A DNA stretch of 64,000 nt, from assembly GCA_004009845.1 (NCBI GenBank), contig RMBW01000066.1, positions 1-64,000 of the forward strand, given 5' to 3'. Origin of the DNA: Davidsoniella eucalypti (lineage: Eukaryota > Ascomycota > Sordariomycetes > Microascales > Ceratocystidaceae). The position numbers and the translations under genes are program-made. Positions 60,496 through 64,000 of the stretch are shown here, piece by piece. Position 1 is the stretch's first letter. Each line of letters opens with the position of its first letter. Under the pieces are notes generated by a model. The model did not search any database, was not told the DNA's origin, and worked only from the letters and a program-made list of their open reading frames with translations.

Positions 60496-62546
60496 TCATG
60501 GCAGATACCCATCTAGCAAGCCAAGAATATAGCTGGCAGCCTTCTGGCCAACCATATACGTAGGCAAAGCTATATAGAAGCCCGGAATTTCGGGAAACAC
60601 CGATGCATCGACCACTCTCAAGCCATCGACACCGCGAACACGGAAATCACTCCGCAATACAGCCATAGGATCGTCGTCACTTCCAATAGGACACGTGCAG
60701 CTAGCATGGTGGCCCCAGGCTTCGTCACGTGCCCACTGCGCCAGGTCCTCATTACGCACATCCGGACCGGGCCAGACCTCCCGGAAAGTACCAGCTAGGG
60801 GGATGATCGAACTGAACATCTTGCGTGACAACTTCATGCCCTCGACAACGGCTTCCAGGTCCGCATCACCACCCTGCTCAAAGCTGTTGAAGTTGATGGC
60901 GGGCGGATCACGCGGGTCGGAGGACCGCAGTGTCACGGTGCCGGCTTTGTTGCGGGAGTGGGCTTTGAGTGTGACCCAACTCCAGTGCTGGTCATCGGCT
61001 GTGGCATTGACTGTGTAGCCGGGATAGTAGCCCCGGAAATCCACTGGGGCACCGGCAACAAAGAGATCGGGATCGTCGTTGGGGCCGGCAGCTGAAGATT
61101 TCTTAACAACGCCAATCGACAGGCCGTTAGTCGAGCCGTAGATGCCATGGTCCGGCCGAGTCTTCCAGTCTTCTAGACACGGATCGCCGGGCCTGCCAAA
61201 TGTACAGCCTTTAATAATAGTAAAGTCAGATGATGCACGGCTGATCACCGTAGTTTCGTAGCGGTCCTGTAGATTGGTTCCCACGCCTGGAAGATCGACA
61301 ATGGTCTTGATACCCAGCAACTCGAGTTCTTCACGGGGTCCTATACCTGACAACTTCAGAAGCTGTGGCGAGTTGAAGGCACCAGCGGACACGATGACCT
61401 CCTTATCGGCCTTGATGACTTGGGCGGAAGGCAGATCGCCGGATGTGCCGGCCCGTGGATCGGCGCGATAGAGACTCTTTCCAGTCAGATATTCAACACC
61501 GTCGGCCTTTGGCGGGGAAACAGACTCGTCAAAGATAACCTTGGATGCTAGAGTATCGGTCATGATATCCAAGTGGTAGACACGTGAGCCGTCCTGTCGA
61601 CGCTGGTTGGCAACACCCAGAACTATCTCTCTTGATCCTATACGTGTGCCATTGGAAGCCAGAAATGGGACCTGATATATGCCCTCTCTCGTGTCTCTGC
61701 CTGGGTTGCCCGAGTTAAGATCCCCCACGAGCAATCTGCCGAGGCCAGTGATAGTGGTAATGATAGTGCCAATGATAGTTTGGCCCATAGCCGACGCCGC
61801 GCCGAGAATCACCGACAACAACTTCAGATCACCGATTACAAACTTGAGGTCTGTAACGTGCGTCTCTAGGGGACCGTCATAGCCATGGCCAAATATCGAC
61901 GAAGGCTCATACCGACACTTCTCCAGCTCTACGAAATAGCTTCGCATAAGATCCGCAGACCAACTCTGGTCACCCGTCAAGGCCGCAATCTTGTTCCAGT
62001 CGCTATCGTGCGGATACACCGTGGCCAGCGAATTGTGCGCTGAACAACCGCCAAGTGTGCCAGAGCGCGGGTATAGAATTCCCAGCGGCTCAGCGTCTAC
62101 AGGAGGGTTCAGGCCGATATACTGTCCGCCGTTTGGCAGGCTGTACGTCATCTTAGAGTCACGAGCCTGCTGTGTCATGTTGCTATAGTGATTGACAAAA
62201 TAGTCCCATTTCATAGGCACAGCCTCGGTGGCCTGCAGCTGTAGAGCAGGTACTTGATAGTCTATCAAACTGCCTTGGTCATCGCCAGCTTCAATCAAGA
62301 GAACTGTGTGGTTTGCCTTGGCGAGCTGGGCAGCTACAGTGCCGCCGCCAGGACCGGAGCCGATGACGATATAGTCATATGAGTCTAGTAGATCTGGCGT
62401 ACGCTGGATGAGCCGGGGCCCAGGCCTAGATCGGCGTTTTTGTGTTAGTGGGCTTAGAAACGATGTGCTGTGGCGCGTCGAAATATAGCTTACACAGCTG
62501 ACGCCGTTACCAGCGTTGATAATATCAGCGTTGATAGGACCTGCAT
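60496..62546 (-). CDS. Secreted GMC-family FAD oxidoreductase
   Basis: The exons are 62546-62494 and 62425-60496. The 68-base intron (GTAAGC donor, ACTAAC branch, TAG acceptor) joins in phase at Val18, giving 660 aa with a short signal peptide (MQVLSTLILSTLVTASA). GMC enzymes oxidise alcohols or sugars with an FAD and often make H2O2. Visible landmarks are the FAD-binding YDYIVIGSGPGGG (GxGxxG at 40-45), VLLIEAGDD, PRSGTLGGCSAHN (signature 1 region), GAFNSPQLLKLSGIGP at about 366-381 (signature 2), and WGHHASCTCPIG near 589 with the active-site His. The second catalytic His/Asn found in glucose and aryl-alcohol oxidases is not in the usual place: the C-terminus reads FPEIPGFYIALPTYMVGQKA, as in a fungal subclass often labelled choline dehydrogenase. 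A hydrophobic insert (FVIGDLKLLSVILGAASAMG) precedes the substrate domain. The substrate is unknown. Confidence 0.92.
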
Positions 62547-64000
62547 ATTGGAAAACTAAGTAAAACGACTGTGTACTTCGTGGCAGCAGAAATCGCCAAT
62601 ACAGAACAAGTTAGACATAAACTTCCATCTCATATCCCACAGAGAGGACCAGTCTCCTTTATACAAAATCCTCTCAGTATCGTGTTTATTTCCATAGGAG
62701 ACTTCCCTAAAATTTCAAGACCGGAAGCTTAAATAGGACAGTATTAGTCGGCCATGGTTGCATTTATCGGCCAATATATCTCCGACTAGCCTGAGCTTTC
62801 ACGACGCATTGAGTGGAAGCGAGGAATCCAACTCAGTTCAGCGCTTATATCTACAGATATACGAACCAGCGCTGTTTAGGCGCACATGCGATCTTACACG
62901 TGCCAGCTATAAAGCAGGGGAGGGCTCGGCATCCCATGTCTAGCTGGGAAGGGTATACGAAGTGCTATTCTACCAACCTTCTTTACGTTCATAGTGTTAT
63001 TTTGTGATATCATGTGGGACACTTGAGTTACCCTACATTGCTCTCTATTCCTTACTCGTCTCTCTAGTACCATCTGAAGAATTCAAATGCCTGTCTGGCG
63101 ATGGAATCATCCAGGACGCGTGTGTGTATGAATGCGAGCTCATGCTTGCTATCCCATCTTAGCCTGTATTCCGTGTGTAGTGAAGCAAGCCTCAAGTCCC
63201 GAACTTGGCTGTAAACATGAGAAACTTTGGCATTATGAAATCGTCCACATAGCGGTCCGGTACCTACGCTCTTGTTACGTAAAACACGGCCTCATCGCCG
63301 GGCCCCGCGGACTCTAGATGCTGCTAGTTGAGCAAATGAGCAATAAAATCATCAGCCGTTATGTCTAGAATGGCGCGCAGTGTGCGTGTTTACTGCTGAA
63401 ATATATGTACTCGGTAATTAAAAAAGAAATAGATACTGATTGATTGCGAGTTCAGGAACGCCTTCAGCTGATTTATAATGTAACCCTAAATCTACCTATC
63501 TCATACCTGCACAGCAGGTATTAAGCGTTTGCCAAGCCACCTCAAATTAAGACGTCATGTGGTTGATCCTCGCTGGCCTCGCTAGTTTCTGTTGGTTCTC
63601 TAGAAGCCATTGCTATCCTATAACTCACAATAGTGGTACGTGACGAGGAGAATAGAGGGGGTAGGAATAAGTCACATCAAAGTTACCCATATGGTTATAC
63701 CTATCAGGATAAAGATAGAAAGAATGACATATTAGATACAATAAGCTGCTATATTCAGATGTCAACGTACCACCAAAAAGGCTTCAAAATCTCATTTTCT
63801 TACCTACAACTAAATTGTAACAAACATCAATGGTTGTAGAGATGACAGAGATGGCCTAAGAACTTATTTAAGCTATATGTTGTTCTAGGGTTTATCATTT
63901 TGCAAGTTAATATGTCTGATCGTTATGCAAATCTGAATAATTGAAGACGATAGCAGAGACTGCAGATTTCTTTATATAGTAAAGAATAGTAGTGACATAG
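62547..64000. other. Upstream region of the GMC gene and window edge
   Basis: Promoter region of the minus-strand oxidoreductase, then AT-rich DNA to the end of the window. Short overlapping frames only; no gene is recognised. Confidence 0.5.
62657..62663 (-). promoter_or_regulatory. TATA box candidate of the GMC oxidoreductase gene
   Basis: TATAAAG on the minus strand, about 111 bases before the ATG at 62546. Confidence 0.5.

Overview
The window is nuclear DNA of a filamentous ascomycete (Pezizomycotina); I cannot place it more finely. The evidence is the gene content: a Cdc14-type septation protein, a Pom1-type DYRK kinase, a Pex23/24-type dysferlin-domain peroxin, an Ies4-type INO80 subunit, a fungal indoleamine dioxygenase and a PNP-NACHT-ankyrin receptor. 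The introns agree: they are mostly short (55-96 bases), with GTAAG/GTATG donors and CTAAC-like branch sites. Gene density is low. I support twelve intact protein genes and two decayed ones in 64 kb, separated by long AT-rich, gene-free stretches.

Layout. 0-15 kb is nearly empty. It holds a frameshifted, truncated copy of a Nop12/RBM34-like ribosome-biogenesis gene (4.9-5.8 kb), an Ies4-like INO80 subunit gene (8.3-9.2 kb) and a 0.52-kb element with 82-bp terminal inverted repeats (11.2-11.7 kb). 15-27 kb is rich in secreted or surface proteins: a 466-aa Cys-rich secreted protein, a His/Gly-rich secreted protein, an indoleamine 2,3-dioxygenase gene with two palindromes upstream, a Cys-rich single-pass membrane protein and a small Trp-rich, cysteine-free secreted protein. 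27.7-29.6 kb is a broken ArsB/CitM-type permease gene.

29.7-49.7 kb is the conserved housekeeping part: septation protein Cdc14 (-), GGPP synthase (+), peroxin (-) and Pom1-like kinase (+). Cdc14 and GGPP synthase diverge from a 3.6-kb gap, GGPP synthase and the peroxin converge, and the peroxin and kinase diverge from a 6.3-kb gap.

52-64 kb is accessory: a PNP-NACHT-ankyrin NLR-like protein, a CsbD-type small stress protein and a secreted GMC oxidoreductase.

Functionally the window mixes polarity/septation control (Cdc14, Pom1), isoprenoid supply, peroxisome membrane biogenesis and tryptophan catabolism with a secreted or immune-like accessory set. I see no biosynthetic cluster, tRNA, rRNA or CRISPR array. 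The most unusual item is the NLR. Its N-terminal phosphorylase-type domain has Asn where the family normally has the catalytic Asp, and its ankyrin array is built from three similar 99-bp units. All splice sites were placed by eye from consensus, reading frame and family knowledge; no transcripts or database searches were available.
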